Source: Symbiodinium natans
Lineage: Eukaryota; Sar; Dinophyceae; Suessiales; Symbiodiniaceae
DNA: 43,488 bases
Direction: 5' to 3'
Assembly: GCA_905221605.1 (NCBI GenBank)
Contig: CAJNDS010002069.1
Coordinates: 472,541 to 516,028, forward strand
Both the position numbers and the translations under genes were made by a program. How positions within the stretch are numbered: position 1 is the first letter of the stretch; the number at the start of each line of letters is the position of its first letter. The notes under the pieces are model-generated. The model did no database searches. It worked only from the letters and a program-made list of their open reading frames with translations, and was not told where the DNA came from. Positions 20,276 to 31,466 of the stretch are shown here, in pieces.

Positions 20276-22270
20276 TGACACGGAGGAGGATCTCGAAGGG
20301 CTGAATAAGGCGAGAGTTTTCCCTTCGACTTGCATCTCAAACAGAAAAAACACAGTGCCTTTCGGAGGCCATCGCATGGCTCTACGACCGACGTATACCC
20401 GTGGTGTTGATGGAGCGACAGCCCGGGCCAAAGGAAAGTCATGTCACGGGATGCCCCTGGCTGCAAGATGTGAGCTGGGGGCAAGGACGCGCATCTTCCC
20501 GCTGATCTTCGACATGGACTTGAAGGTTACTTCACAGGACGTTTGGGGTCAGGGCATCGCAAGAAATGGGGGGGCTCAAGGAAGTCTTCGATCCACCCGG
20601 ACTTTCAAGCATCATGGGCCTAGCCGCCCCGATACTTTCAGCAGGCCCTGCCGCCTAGTCGAGAATCAGGAGGATCAGCCACCCTCCTCCATCCGGATTT
20701 TGGCGGTGCTCGCCCCGAAGCTGAAACACTGTAGACTGGAGCCCAAAAGCGGATCGGATCCGCGATGGGAAGGTTGGTTTAGTTGCCTGCCATTTTGAAT
20801 GTTTTGTCGCTTTGCCCTTGTCTGCTGCATGAATGCCCCAGGACATGCTCAACTCCGTGCCAATGCGCATAAAGCGTACGAGGTGGGCCCGATGCATGAA
20901 CGTAAATCTGTCGGCTGTCGGTGCCCCGGGTTCCCAATGCTCAGCACAGAGTTTTCGGAAAAGCCACCTTTCAGTACATGGCAGGCCCTGGCGAGGTCGT
21001 GTCGATTTCTCACGCTGGCATGGCGCCGACCACTTCGTCCTCAGCAAGGAGATTCGAGTTCTTGATGATATGCGGCTCCATCATGCGTCGTTGCTTGATG
21101 GCGTTCTTTGTCATCCTTGTTGGGAGGACATGCTGTTGCTGCGGCATCTGGGCATGATTGTCTTCCAATTCTTTCCGGACCCTGCAGCCCCGGAACCCTG
21201 AAGTCCTTTGCATGTTCCTTGCATGTCGCAGGACCTTCCCCTCATAGACTTCTGCATCTTCAATGCATCGGGATGGGACAGAGTCAAGGATCTGGTCAAG
21301 GCTGAACATCTTAACGTCTTTTGCGCTGCAAGACCTGATCCGAAACCTTGAACCAAGCCGGCACCAGGTGTCCCTCCACCTCGTAGCTCCGTACGTGCCT
21401 GCCTCCCGGGTTTGGAGGATTGACATCACCTGAAGCCACATGTAGGGGCTCGGCCAGTCTGACGTTGCCTGTGCCCAAGGCTGGTCACACCTGATCGCCT
21501 GACTGCAATTCGCGAGAGGATGCTGGAGTACGCCGCTGGGCTTCCTTGCCTGTCAGCGCTTCGGAACCTTTGTGAGCAGGTATTTGGGTGAGTGCTCAGA
21601 AGTTGACGGGCATCCGCTCGCGGACCTGCTGCAAACCTATCTCGATGAGTCAGAGGAGCTGCGTTCAAACTCTGATTTCGTGTTGTGGCAATCATGGCGC
21701 AAGTGCTGCAGGACAACACTTGGGAGAAGGTCGTTGATCAAACTGTCACAAGCGGCACGAATGGTCTGCGCATGCCGTTGCTGCCTCATCGGAGAAAGCT
21801 GCTGCATTCTGTGCTTGGCATGCGACTGCTTTGGGATGCTCTTCGGCAAGCACCAGGTACTGCGACAAGGCCCAGCGGAGTCTGCAGCCCAGTCATTGCA
21901 CACCGATGCCTGCACAGCTTGCACGATGAGGCCGCGAACAAGCTTGAGTACGGGTCGTAGTAACTGTAGTAGGGAGATGTAGAGTCTGTACGAGCTTTCA
22001 GAGAGCATGGCTCTTCGCCTTTGCCCAGTCCTGAAGAGAGAGTTCGTGGACCGCAAGCGCCGGGGAGAGGCCTGCTTTCTTGCTCCTGCAACCCCTCACT
22101 CCTCGCAGATGCGCGTGTGGCGCCAGCACCTGACAGCCTCTGACACAAGGGCACAAACTGCACATTCGATTTCATGAATGTAGGTCTTCACGGAGCGGCA
22201 GCTCATGGACCTCCATGCTTACCTTAAAGAGGAGGCCGGGGGCTCTGGTCTCAATGGCATGAGAAAATAA
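20276..22270 (+). CDS. candidate archaeo-eukaryotic primase (PrimPol/UL52-like), exons only
   Basis: Several + strand pieces appear in the order expected of AEP-superfamily primases. (1) about 20320-20436: 'SEAIAWLYDRRIPVVLMERQ'. (2) about 20475-20525: 'TRIFPLIFDMDLK', where FDMD would be the D-x-D metal-binding motif I; it ends AAG|GTTACT. (3) about 21582-21680: 'GECSEVDGHPLADLLQTYLD', acidic. (4) 21712-about 21790, after CTGCAG: 'DNTWEKVVDQTV' and 'TSGTNGLRMPL', resembling motif III (D..V..sGLRM.gs.K). (5) about 22187-22270, after TAG: 'FTERQLMDLHAYLKEEAGG', ending TAA. DNA primases of this family make primers or bypass damage; viral and eukaryotic forms share these motifs. Motif II (SxH) was not found, exon joins are unresolved, and each match is short, so this is a hypothesis. 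Open frames in between are probably introns. Confidence 0.35.
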
Positions 22271-23362
22271 CAGAACGCTCGCGCTCCCATGCGAAAGGCT
22301 GGTCGCCCTTGTCTTCCGGAGGGGATCTTGCGGCTTATCCCAGTTGCAGCTCTCAGACGATTTCTCCGTCAGCTACATTTAGGCATCGGGCATCGTTCGC
22401 TTCTGCAAGGCCAAGCATGCCGAGGATGAGAATGCGCTGCCGGAGGCACAGCGCAGCCATGCAAGTTGCGGTTGTTGTGCGTTGCGTATGGCAAACTTGT
22501 GGCATCTTGTGGCTGTCGGATCGTGTGAGCAGGCGAAGTGGATGTGCAAAGGGGATGACCTGCCGATCGACGAATGGATCCGTTTGGGAAGGCTCCGCTT
22601 GCCGAAGGAGACAGAAGAGGATGCCTTGCATGTTGGCACGCATCAGGTGCCGCTACGCCTGGCGCCTTCCGTTAGCGCCGCCAGGCATGATGGGGGCCAT
22701 GGCAAGTGCCATGGGGCACTTGGGAGGAAGGAGAGTTCGATTCGGGAGGCCCAACGCCTTGGCGGCCTCCGCTTCGCTATCAGTGCGCCTCTCAGCGACC
22801 TTTCGTGAGCCTCTCTGTTGAGTGAGCACTCTCTGAAGTGTCACTTGACAGATGGGTGGAGCCAGTCCCGCTCTGGGAGGCGCACAGCGGATTGCAGCTC
22901 AAAGTGGAGTGTAAATGAGTGTTCATGTTTGTGTGATATGATGGCATTGCACATCACAAGTGTTTTCGGCAAGGATCGAACGCAATTGAAAGGCAGCCCT
23001 GTTGCGCATCTCCCAGTTGCCGTCGAGAGAATGCGCAGCGTAAGTTGGTGTGAATCTGGCACGTAAAAAGCTCGAAGCAGAAAGATGTTGTGACATTTGC
23101 AAAAGGTCCGCAAGTTCAGCGGCTCGGCTGCAGAGTTCCGCAGCAACTGGGAAGAGGCTTGGGCCTCAGCCTAAACCTCGAACCGGAGCCGTGGACATGC
23201 GCGGACGCCTCCGAAGCCCATGTGGCTTCTGCGACATCGGTGAAAAGATGTGCTAGGCGCTGAGCCGCTCTCCTACGCTTTCTGGACGCTGGCTCATCTC
23301 GAGTCTGGCTGCCAAGATCCGTTGATTCTGCCCTCTTCGACTGCAGTCTCGAACCTCCCAAG
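22271..23362. other. exon-like stretch, gene not resolved
   Basis: A + frame is open from about 22385 to 22808 and reads well around 22420-22647 (FCKAKHAEDENALPEAQRS..., then ..GDDLPIDEWIRLGRLRLPKE..), starting after TTCTGCAAG and with a possible donor at CAG|GTGCCG (22647/22648). It may belong to the candidate primase or to the next gene. The stretch 22810-23280 shows nothing clear. Confidence 0.35.
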
Positions 23363-23542
23363 GCATCGACGCACGTTGGCGCGGTGGCCTGCAGGACGAC
23401 TCCACACATGAGGCTCTGGGAATGTGGGAATGTCTGGAGTCTGGAGCCGAAGAGGGCCCTCCGTCTGACCTTGAGCGCCTCTCTCGTGCAGAGGGAAAGC
23501 CTGTTTCGAGCACTTGGCCGATTGCCAAACGTGGTGCCTCCG
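23363..23542 (+). CDS. internal exon of an unrecognised gene
   Basis: Bounded by CCCAAG|GCATCG and CCTCCG|GTGAAG, phase 1 at both ends. Inside is an uninterrupted acidic frame: 'IDARWRGGLQDDSTHEALGM', then 'WECLESGAEEGPPSDLERLS', then 'RAEGKPVSSTWPIAKRGAS'. The composition is protein-like and unlike the other two frames. Neighbouring exons are not settled: upstream, 'LDAGSSRVWLPRSVDSALFD' at about 23280-23360 is in another frame. No family recognised. Confidence 0.4.
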
Positions 23543-25527
23543 GTGAAGGTGCGCTACATCGTGCGAGCTTCGCGGGTGGTTCTGCTGCATGGCCCTGAGC
23601 TGTGTCATGCATGCCATGCGTGCCGTTCCCGTGTACTGCAGAGATCAGCTCAGAGGCTCTCTCCGGAAGTTGGGGCAGCTCTTGCTTTCACCGAGCAACT
23701 TGGCAGAATGCGATGACTGCGAGTTCGCCATCATGAGGCGTGCACCTATTGTTTAGCGCTCTGGTGGGATGTTTTCTCAGCTGTTCTCGCAAGACATGCC
23801 CTCTGTCCAGCAGCAGCTGAAACAGAATGGACGAATCTGTCGGAGTTGCCTTGACGTATGTATGTATATATGACACACATAACATGATATATATATATAT
23901 ATATGTATAATATATATATACATATACATCATATGTCATTACATCTCTTGTATTGTATCATCTTATATTGTACTATATTATACAAGCGAATGTTATATAA
24001 AATTCTTCTATATGATTCGCACAACTCAGGCTCCGGAAGGTGCTGGCTGGCTGGACAGAGCCCGACGACTTTCTGTGGCTCGGCGCATGCCCTCTGGTTG
24101 GGTAGGGTTTAGGGTGTATGCAAGACATCGTGCACATCCGATGATCCAGACGCACTTGACTTGTGGAGCCACTACGGTCAAGACTAAGATATGCATATGG
24201 GGATCACTGTCGGGCCTGTCTGTGGGCCTTCTTCGCTGATTTCCAGCCTTCAGATGGAGTTTAGGGTTTAGGTTTCGGGCTCAAAGCTGCAAGTTGCGCA
24301 GGGCGACCCAAACAGTCGGGCTGTTCGTCTGCCGAAAGCACGCGGTGGCACATCGTCCCACCCTCTTCGCAGCTCATCCCTGAAGCCAGAACTCTGCACC
24401 CACGGCTGAACAACCCGAAGCCTGCCTGAGGCCTAGGGACTGAAATGCAAACTCAATGCTCCCACCCATGTGATGCCTAAGCCGTCACAGTCTCAACCTG
24501 TACCCCTGGTAGCCTATGGTAAGTGGCCCATCGGCAGGCGCAGACTAAACAGCAACAAAAACCAGAAGGGGAAAGCAACCTCAAATCAGAGAAAACAGGA
24601 GTGCTCTGCACAGGTAATTAAAGAGGAATGGTGCTGGGCGCTTCGGGGGCGGAAAAGTGCTACACAACCCAGGTATGTCGGGCTTTTTGAGGCTGAATTT
24701 GAGACCGAACCCCCAGACCGTGTGTAATGTAATGAACCCCCAGACCATGTGTAATGTAATGTTCTACAATGCAATGTATGGTACTGCATTGCATTGCATG
24801 GTACGGTAGTGTATTGTTTTGGATTGTATTACATAGACAATATATTGCATAGTACGTTGGCCTTGGAGCGATGGATGGAGGGTTCGTAAACTCAGGGGGA
24901 TAGAGGGGAGGGCTGGGAAGAGGGGAGGGGAGTGGAGTGAGAGGGGAGGAGGAATGGAGCCACAATGGCCAGAGGCTTCGGTGAACGCTCACCAAAATGT
25001 AAGACACGTGCTCGACTTTGCCATCTGTCAGGTGCGTACCGATATGCGGCTCCCCTTCTGATTCACACTCGTCAGCTGGATCCTGTGCTAAGCTGTGTGA
25101 GCTGCGGTTGAGACACTTAGCAGTTCAACTCTTCCTGCTAAGCGCTGAGGCATTGCACACGATCGTAGCACCATCGGCGGAGTTCCCAACCCTTCAGGCC
25201 CCGTTTTGTACAAGCCAAGCCTGGCAAGCTGATCATTGGTTTGCAGTCTTTCGAATAAGAATCCATGAGGGACATGTTTGACTTGATCTTGCCGGTCCTC
25301 TTGAGAAGTGGAAGTGGCCAGGCAGCTCTGAATGCTGTTCCGAGTGATGAGCCTCTACATCGTGCCAGCTCCCGAAGAGAAGTGCATGCGAGTGGAGAGC
25401 ATGTCTGCTGTGCTCCCCGAACTTGCTTGGAGGTCTTGGTAAGGTGTGGAACGCACGAGCTCCCAGCCACACTGTCCGGAGCCTAGCGCCGAGAGTGCTC
25501 AAAGCAGAGGACTGAACACGAACTACA
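23543..25527. other. about 2 kb without a firm gene; microsatellite and small duplications
   Basis: TA microsatellite at about 23870-23930. A 27-base unit (GAACCCCCAGACC.TGTGTAA...) is duplicated in tandem at 24707-24733 and 24734-24760. A frame from ATG 25265 to 25486 (MRDMFDLILPVLLRSGSGQA..) looks mildly coding, and 'GAYRYAAPLLIHTRQLDPVL' follows a CTGTCAG acceptor at about 25031, but neither could be placed in a gene. Confidence 0.35.
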
Positions 25528-25641
25528 CCTAAACCCTAAACCCTAAACCCTAAACCCTAAACCCTAAACCCTAAACCCTAAACCCTAAACCCTAAACCCT
25601 AAACCCTAAACCCTAAACCCTAAACCCTAAACCCTAAACCC
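25528..25641. repeat. telomere-like array, about 16 perfect CCCTAAA units
   Basis: 114 bases of almost uninterrupted heptamer, the most homogeneous such array in the window, lying about 340 bases upstream of the methyltransferase start. Homogeneity suggests recent insertion or expansion. Confidence 0.97.
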
Positions 25642-25980
25642 CAGGTGCATCGAGCGGCCGGTCTTGCTGGAAGGGGAGGGCCGCTGGGAGACCACCCTCA
25701 GGACGCATCCCTCATCGTAGAATTGTCGCATTTTGTCATTGTGTTCTGTAACGTGGCTGCGCTGGAGCATCACGGACCACTTAGATGTGCAATTCGCAGG
25801 TTCCGCTGCCGCGAGAGTTCGCAACAGTTCGCAACATTGTACTGCGCAGCAGAACCCAGAGTCCCTTTGCAAAGGCCAAGCAGTTGTCACGCCAAAGTAC
25901 GTTGACATTCTGGCTAGCACGCGCACCCATAGCCCCCTCCCCCCGCCCCTCCCCCCCCCCCCCACCCGCCCCTCACAACC

Positions 25981-27337
25981 ATGGTTGCCATGGCGCGGGG
26001 CGCTCGTGCCCAGAGGAGATGCTCGCGCCTTTGGGGGCTGCTGCTTCCGCTGCTTCCGCTGCTGCCGCTGCTGGATCTGACCTTCAGCATGCCCAAACCC
26101 AAAGGCGCAGAGCGGGGTTTGGGGCAGACGCTGCTGGACATGGCCCTGGAGTCGCCGCTGTACAAGATGCTTCTTGTGCCACAGGCCCGGCGCACCATGG
26201 TGGACACCGCCGAGGCCAATGGCATTGGCTGGAGTTCGGCTTTGGAGTATATCCGCGGCCAGGGACCCTGGGATGACTCTGTGCTTCAAGGACTCTCGAG
26301 CTCAGATGGCTCGGATAACTCAGAGAGCTCAGCTCTTCCATCGCTTCCGTCCTATTATCAGAAGCCCTTCCATGCCTACGACACGGGGAACTTGAACTGG
26401 GAAGCAGCGTTTGAGCAAGAGCTTGCCAGCAGGGCTGTCGGTGCCCGAAACTTCCCGGCTTTCGGGAAGGACGGTGAGGATGCTTTTCGGGCTGCCTTTG
26501 ACAATGCCTTAGATTCTCTGGGGGCAGTCGTCCCTGAAGGTGGCTTAATCGTAGATATGGGTTGTGGGACAGGGATCAGCACCCGGCGTTTAGCAGCACG
26601 TTTTCCCAGCGCATCGCAGCTGATAGGTTTAGACTTGTCGCCGTACTTCGTTGCTGTGGGCCAACGCTTGATGGAGCTGGAACCTCCAGCCGAGACTTGG
26701 GTGACGGACGTAGTTGCCGACCAGAGAGTCAAGCTTCAGGTGAAAGACGCAGAGCACACAGGCCTTCGGGATGAGTGTGCCTCGAACGTGAACCTCTGCC
26801 TCGTGATTCATGAACTGCCCCCTGACGTCACACGGCGCGTGTGTGCGGAAGCTTTGCGGCTACTGAAGCCAGGAGGACAGCTATGGATCACCGAAATGGA
26901 CTTCTCTGCTCCGGGCTATGTGCAGCTGCGCTCAAACCCTCTGCTATTCGCCCTCATCCGCTCCACTGAGCCGTATCTGGATGAATATGCGGACTCAACT
27001 GAGAATCTTTTTCGGCATTTGGCAGAGCTAGACTCTGTCGCATCTGCAACTTGCCTGCGAACTGTGCAACTGTAGCTCCGGGTGGTTCGGGCAGCCACAA
27101 GTCTGGCAAAACTTACTTGTACCCTCGAACTCTCAAAAGCTAGCACAGGTGCGTCTGACGGCTGCCACCGGCCGACACTTTGCTGCGGTGGTCACGAAGG
27201 GCCCTGGAAAGGGGTCGACACTTGATGACCGCCGGTGGGATGAGCTTGGTGCCTTGGGCAGAAGGACGTGGAAGGGTGGCGATTCGAGGTTAGTGAGGAC
27301 TGTAGGGCAGATCAGGCCTGTGGGAGTGACATTTTGA
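25981..27337 (+). CDS. SAM-dependent methyltransferase (class I), signal-bearing, two exons
   Basis: ATG 25981 sits in ACCATGG, just after a C/CCT-rich tract. Residues 1-35 have basic residues then a Leu/Pro-rich hydrophobic core (LLLPLLPLLPLLDLTFS), a signal or plastid-type leader. About residues 50-80 ('LLVPQARRTMVDTAEANGIG') and 120-150 ('YYQKPFHAYDTGNLNWEAA') match a conserved family found in cyanobacteria and algae. The SAM site is 'IVDMGCGTGISTRRLAARFP' then 'LIGLDLSPYF'; later come 'LVIHELPPDVTRR', 'LRLLKPGGQLWITEMDF' and 'STEPYLDEY'. The first frame ends at 27073-27075 in a weak tail (..SVASATCLRTVQL). Family members end with a strand around '..GRH..v..', and this is found downstream in phase: after TAGCACAG (27148), 'VRLTAATGRHFAAVVTKGPG'. 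Donors at 27037 (GTCGCA) or 27064 (GTGCAA) both keep the frame. The end is uncertain: stop 27335-27337, or a further splice at GTTAGTGAG (about 27290). Substrate unknown. Confidence 0.85.
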
Positions 27338-28003
27338 CATGATTCCGCATGAAGCTGTGAAGCTTAGGCAACTACGCGACCTGGCAGGCATTCAGAGATC
27401 TTAAGTTTCCATAGTCTAGGCAGGCCCTAGGGGTGCTTTACATTTTCCCTTATTGGGTTAGGGTCACGGCAGCTTTGCTCACGGCCCAACCTATCAGACC
27501 TCCCGATTCCCTGCATGTCATCTCATGGATCCGATTGGACCTGAGGTTGTGGAAGATACGCACCTGCAGACCTGGGAAAGCAAGCTCTCCGACTGATGGG
27601 CTCCATCTTCTCCATCTTGCTCCATGGTGTGGCGCTGCTGAGAGTCGTCGGAAAAGTGGGCCAGGTTTGTGCGTCTTTTTCCGGCTGCAGACTGAAGCTT
27701 GCACAATCCGACTGCACCTCCTCGCAGGGCACAGAACAAGGCTGTCATTCGTCTTCAAGGGTCTCATCCTGAGCACCTCTTTTTACTTGTGCTGAGTGCC
27801 AAGCCCTGGTGTTTTGTTGTGGAGGCCAGGAGCTCACCGGGTGCGCCGACGAGCTTGTGCATGTAGGGGAAGCAGGAAGCTAGGCCCCTTCCAATACCAA
27901 AAGAGTTTGCTTCGGTGGAAAAAAAGCTTAGAACTTCATGTACTATCCTGGAAGTATTGGTTTTCGAAGCAAGCTGGAAGGAGGGTTTCGGCCGCGACAA
28001 CCC
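27338..28003. other. no firm gene
   Basis: Open + frame 27433-27795 has no family resemblance. Probably 3' flank of the methyltransferase gene. Confidence 0.35.
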
Positions 28004-28034
<31 letters not shown>

Positions 28035-28290
28035 GAGGAGGAGGAGGCGGAGGAGGAGGAGGAGGAGGAGGATGAGGAGGAGGACGACGACGACGAGGAG
28101 GAGGAGGAGGCGGAGGAGGAGGAGGAGGAGGAGGAGGAGGAGGAGGAGGAGGAGGAGGAGGAGGAGGAGGAGGAGGAGGTCGCAGAGTCGTAGTAGTTGT
28201 AGTCGTAGTAGTTGTAGTCGTCGTCGCAGTAGTAGTAGTCGTAGTCGTAGTAGGAGTAGGAGTAGGAGTAGGAGTAGGAGGAAGAGGTAC
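28004..28290. repeat. GCA / GGA / GTA trinucleotide tracts
   Basis: (GCA)n at about 28004-28030, (GGA)n with GCG and GAC variants to about 28180, then (GTA)n-rich to about 28280. All purine-rich on +. Frames read as poly-Gln/Glu, poly-Arg or, on -, poly-Ser/Leu/Pro, so open frames here do not indicate a gene. Confidence 0.95.
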
Positions 28291-28479
28291 CAGCAGCAGC
28301 AGCCGGGGGGAGGAGGACGTGAGAAGGAAGAGGGGGGAGTGAACAGTGATAATGCTTGTGCACCGATGCGGCTGTTGGGCAGCTGCGGTGTTTGCTGCAA
28401 GGCAATGGTGCGCAATCTTCGTGTTGAAGTCTATGGAAATGGACAAGGCCGAACCTAGAGGGTCTCAGCAACAGGTCAC

Positions 28480-28716
28480 ATGCTCAATGCGGTTTTCAGT
28501 TCAGCTTGCCTGGCTAGTGCTGGTGAACTAGGTGGGGCGGCTGTGGAGATGGATGGCACTGAGGCTGGGCTTGTCTTCTCGACACGGCCATTGCATCTGT
28601 TTGTGAAACTAATTTGCCAGGGTGAGGCAGCCGTCGTTGGTTGTCACTTGGCAGCCGAAGGTCGGGGCCTCTTTCAGTTCAACCAATGGCTGGTAGACGC
28701 GGCATGTTTGCCATGA
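28480..28716 (+). CDS. small open frame, hypothetical
   Basis: 78 codons from ATG 28480 to TGA 28714-28716. Reads MLNAVFSSACLASAGELGGA.., then ..EMDGTEAGLVFSTRPLHLFV.., with balanced composition and a possible short secretion-like start. No family recognised, and it could equally be an exon of a larger gene. Confidence 0.25.
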   Translation: MLNAVFSSACLASAGELGGAAVEMDGTEAGLVFSTRPLHLFVKLICQGEAAVVGCHLAAEGRGLFQFNQWLVDAACLP

Positions 28717-29532
28717 GGTACCTGGGGCACCTGCGTGTGGGCGCGGGGTGGCTCGCCCCAGATTGTGGCTTGACTTGCAAGCAGATGCGGGCCGAGTTTA
28801 TGGAGGCATGTAGCCCTGTCCAGCGTATGCTGTAGATCCTGAAAGCTCATCAGTCCTGGTGTTTTCCTTGAGTATGATCCGGGTCGTGTGTACACTGTGC
28901 TTGTCTGTTGTGGACAGGCCCCTCAAGCCCCCCTAAACTTAACGGGGCTATCATCGGCCACGGCCCAGGCAGACGAGGATGTAGGTATGGGTGCGGAGTG
29001 TAGGATTCAGGTTTTTGCTTGTAACGAAGGACAGCAGCAACAGCAACACCAACAAACGCAACACGTGCAACACATACACAACATCAACACATGTATCAAA
29101 TTCAACATCAACCACGACAGCATTTTGCTCAGGTGCGGAACTTTGTTGCGCGTGCTCGATGGGGTGTGGCCAGGCCCTGAGGCTTTGAGCTTCAGGACCC
29201 ATGCATGTCGACATCTGCTTCGTGACGTTTGTGAGATACTCAGATGCTCGTACACGAAGAGCAGCTTCGTGAAGAATGGGGGGTTTGGCAAAGGTACTCA
29301 TTGGCACCGGCGGCCGTGTCGAGGACAACAGCATCCGCGGTCTCGGTGAAGCGGTACGCCCATGCACCCGTTGGGAATTGATGCTGACACAAACATTTAA
29401 GCTTGTTGGTCGCTGTCTAGACCTTGCAGTATGCGCAGGGCCTGGTGCTTGTCGGTGGCAGCACGTGGGTCCGGAGCTGACCTGGGGGACTTTCGATTCG
29501 TTTCTATGATTAAGGTGGTGAGCAGTCACCAT
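28717..29532. other. no firm gene; CAA-rich patch
   Basis: CAACA-rich low complexity at about 29030-29115 (ends in ATGT/ACACAT repeats). A + frame at 29276-29509 (..VLIGTGGRVEDNSIRGLGEA..) looks coding over its first half only. Confidence 0.3.
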
Positions 29533-31466
29533 GCTTGTGCGCAGCGCATTGCGGCCTCACGCATGGTTGTGAAGAAGGATTCTTGATGAGCTTTCTGCAG
29601 GCGTCTTGCTTCCAAGGATGAACACTTACAAACCTTGGAGATCCGAATGAAGCTGAGGATCCCTTCACTTAACTTTCGTTCTTCTGAGAAGAGAAGACGC
29701 TTGTACGTGTGTCTTGCTTGTGCGAAGCGCGTTGCGGCCTCATGCATGCTTGTGCAGGAGGATTCTTGACGAGCTTTCTGTAGGCGTCTTGCTTCCAAGG
29801 ATGAACACTTACAAACCTTGGAGATCCGAATGAAGCTGAGGATCCCTTTACTTAACTTTCGTTCTTCTGAGAAGCTGGCAGAGAAGAAGCTTGTACGCGT
29901 GTCTTGCTTGTGCGCAGCGCATTGCGGCCTCATGCATGCGTGTGAAGGAGGATTCTTGACGAGCTTTCTGTAGGCGTCTTGCTTCCAAGGAAGAACACTT
30001 ACAAACCTTGGAGATCCGAATGAAGCTGAGGATCCCTTCACTTAACTTTCGTTCTTCTGAGAAGCTGGCAAGAGAAAACGCTTGTACGCGTGACTTGCCT
30101 GTGCGCAGCGCATTGCGGCCTCATGCATGCTTGTGCAGGAGGATTCTTGACGAGCTTTCCGTAGGCGTCTTGCTTCCAAGGATGAACACTTACAAACCTT
30201 GGAGATCCGAATGAAGCTGAGGATCCCTTTACTTAACTTTCGTTCTTCTGAGAAGCTGGCAGAAGAAGCTTGTACGCGTGTCTTGCTTGTGCGCAGCGCG
30301 TTGCGGCCTCACGCATGGTTGTGAAGGAGGATTCTTGACGAGCTTTCTGTAGGCATCTTGCTTCCAAGCATGAACACTTACAAACCCTGGAGATCCGAAC
30401 GAAGCTGAGGATCCCTTCACTTAACTTTCGTTCTTCTGAGAAGCTGGCAGAAGAAGCTTGTATGCGTGTCTTGCCTGTGCGCAGCGCATTGCGGCCTCAC
30501 GCATGGTTGTGAAGAAGGATTCTTGATGAGCTTTCTGCAGGCGTCTTGCTTCCAAGGATGAACACTTACAAACCTTGGAGATCCGAATGAAGCTGAGGAT
30601 CCCTTCACTTAACTTTCGTTCTTCTGAGAAGGTGGCAGAGAAGAAGCTTGTACGCGTGTCTTGCTTGTGCGAAGCGCATTGCGGCCTCATGCATGCGTGT
30701 GAAGGAGGATTCTTGACGAGCTTTCTGTAGGCGTCTTGCTTCCAAGGAAGAACACTTACAAACCTTGGAGATCCGAACGAAGCTGAGGATCCCTTTACTT
30801 AACTTTCGTTCTTCTGAGAAGCTGGCAGAAGAAGCTTGTAGGCGTGTCTTGCTTGTGCGCAGCGCATTGCGGCCTCATGCATGCTTGTGCAGGAGGATTC
30901 TTGACGAGCTTTCCGTAGGCGTCTTGCTTCCAAGGATGAACACTTACAAACCTTGGAGATCCGAATGAAGCTGAGGATCCCTTTACTTAACTTTCGTTCT
31001 TCTGAGAAGCTGGCAGAAGAAGCTTGTACGCGTGTCTTGCTTGTGCGCAGCGCGTTGCGGCCTCACGCATGGTTGTGAAGGAGGATTCTTGACGAGCTTT
31101 CTGTAGGCATCTTGCTTCCAAGGATGAACACTTACAAACCTTGGAGATCCGAATGAAGCTGAGGATCCCTTCACTTAACTTTCGTTCTTCTGAGAAGCTG
31201 GCAGAGACGACGCTTGTGTCTTGCTTGTGCGCAGCGCATTGCGGCCTCATGCATGCGTGTGAAGGAGGATTCTTGACGAGCTTTCTGTAGGCGTCTTGCT
31301 TCCAAGGATGAACACTTACAAACCTTGGAGATCCGAATGAAGCTGAGGATCCCTTTACTTAACTTTCGTTCTTCTGAGAAGCTGGCAGAAGAAGCTTGTA
31401 CGCGTGTCTAGGGATGAACACTTACAAACCTTGGAGATCCGAGTTGTTTCTGAGGATCCTTTCATG
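29533..31466. repeat. satellite array, unit about 188 bases, ten copies plus a partial
   Basis: The marker GC(G/A)TCTTGCTTCCAAG occurs at 29601, 29784, 29974, 30165, 30353, 30541, 30731, 30919, 31107 and 31291, spaced 183-191 bases. Each unit runs CTTGTGCGCAGCGCATTGCG.., CATGCATGC.., GAGGATTCTTGACGAGC.., GAACACTTACAAACCTTGGA.., TTCGTTCTTCTGAGAAG... A truncated last unit follows (about 31410-31466). Copies are 90-98% alike by eye. The unit is not a multiple of 3, so reading frames on the - strand (..GSSASFGSPRFVSVHPWKQD..) recur but drift; I treat them as accidental. Copy types repeat with a four-unit period (see findings). Confidence 0.95.

Noticed and set aside
27764-28471. Poly-Ser, poly-Glu, poly-Arg and poly-Leu frames
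   Set aside because: Products of GGA/GCA/GTA trinucleotide repeats read in different frames, with no conserved flanks.
29526-31250. Repeated - strand frames (..SFGSPRFVSVHPWKQD..) in the satellite as a repeat-protein gene
   Set aside because: The unit of about 188 bases is not divisible by 3, so the frame shifts each copy and stops recur. Accidental coding in a satellite is simpler.
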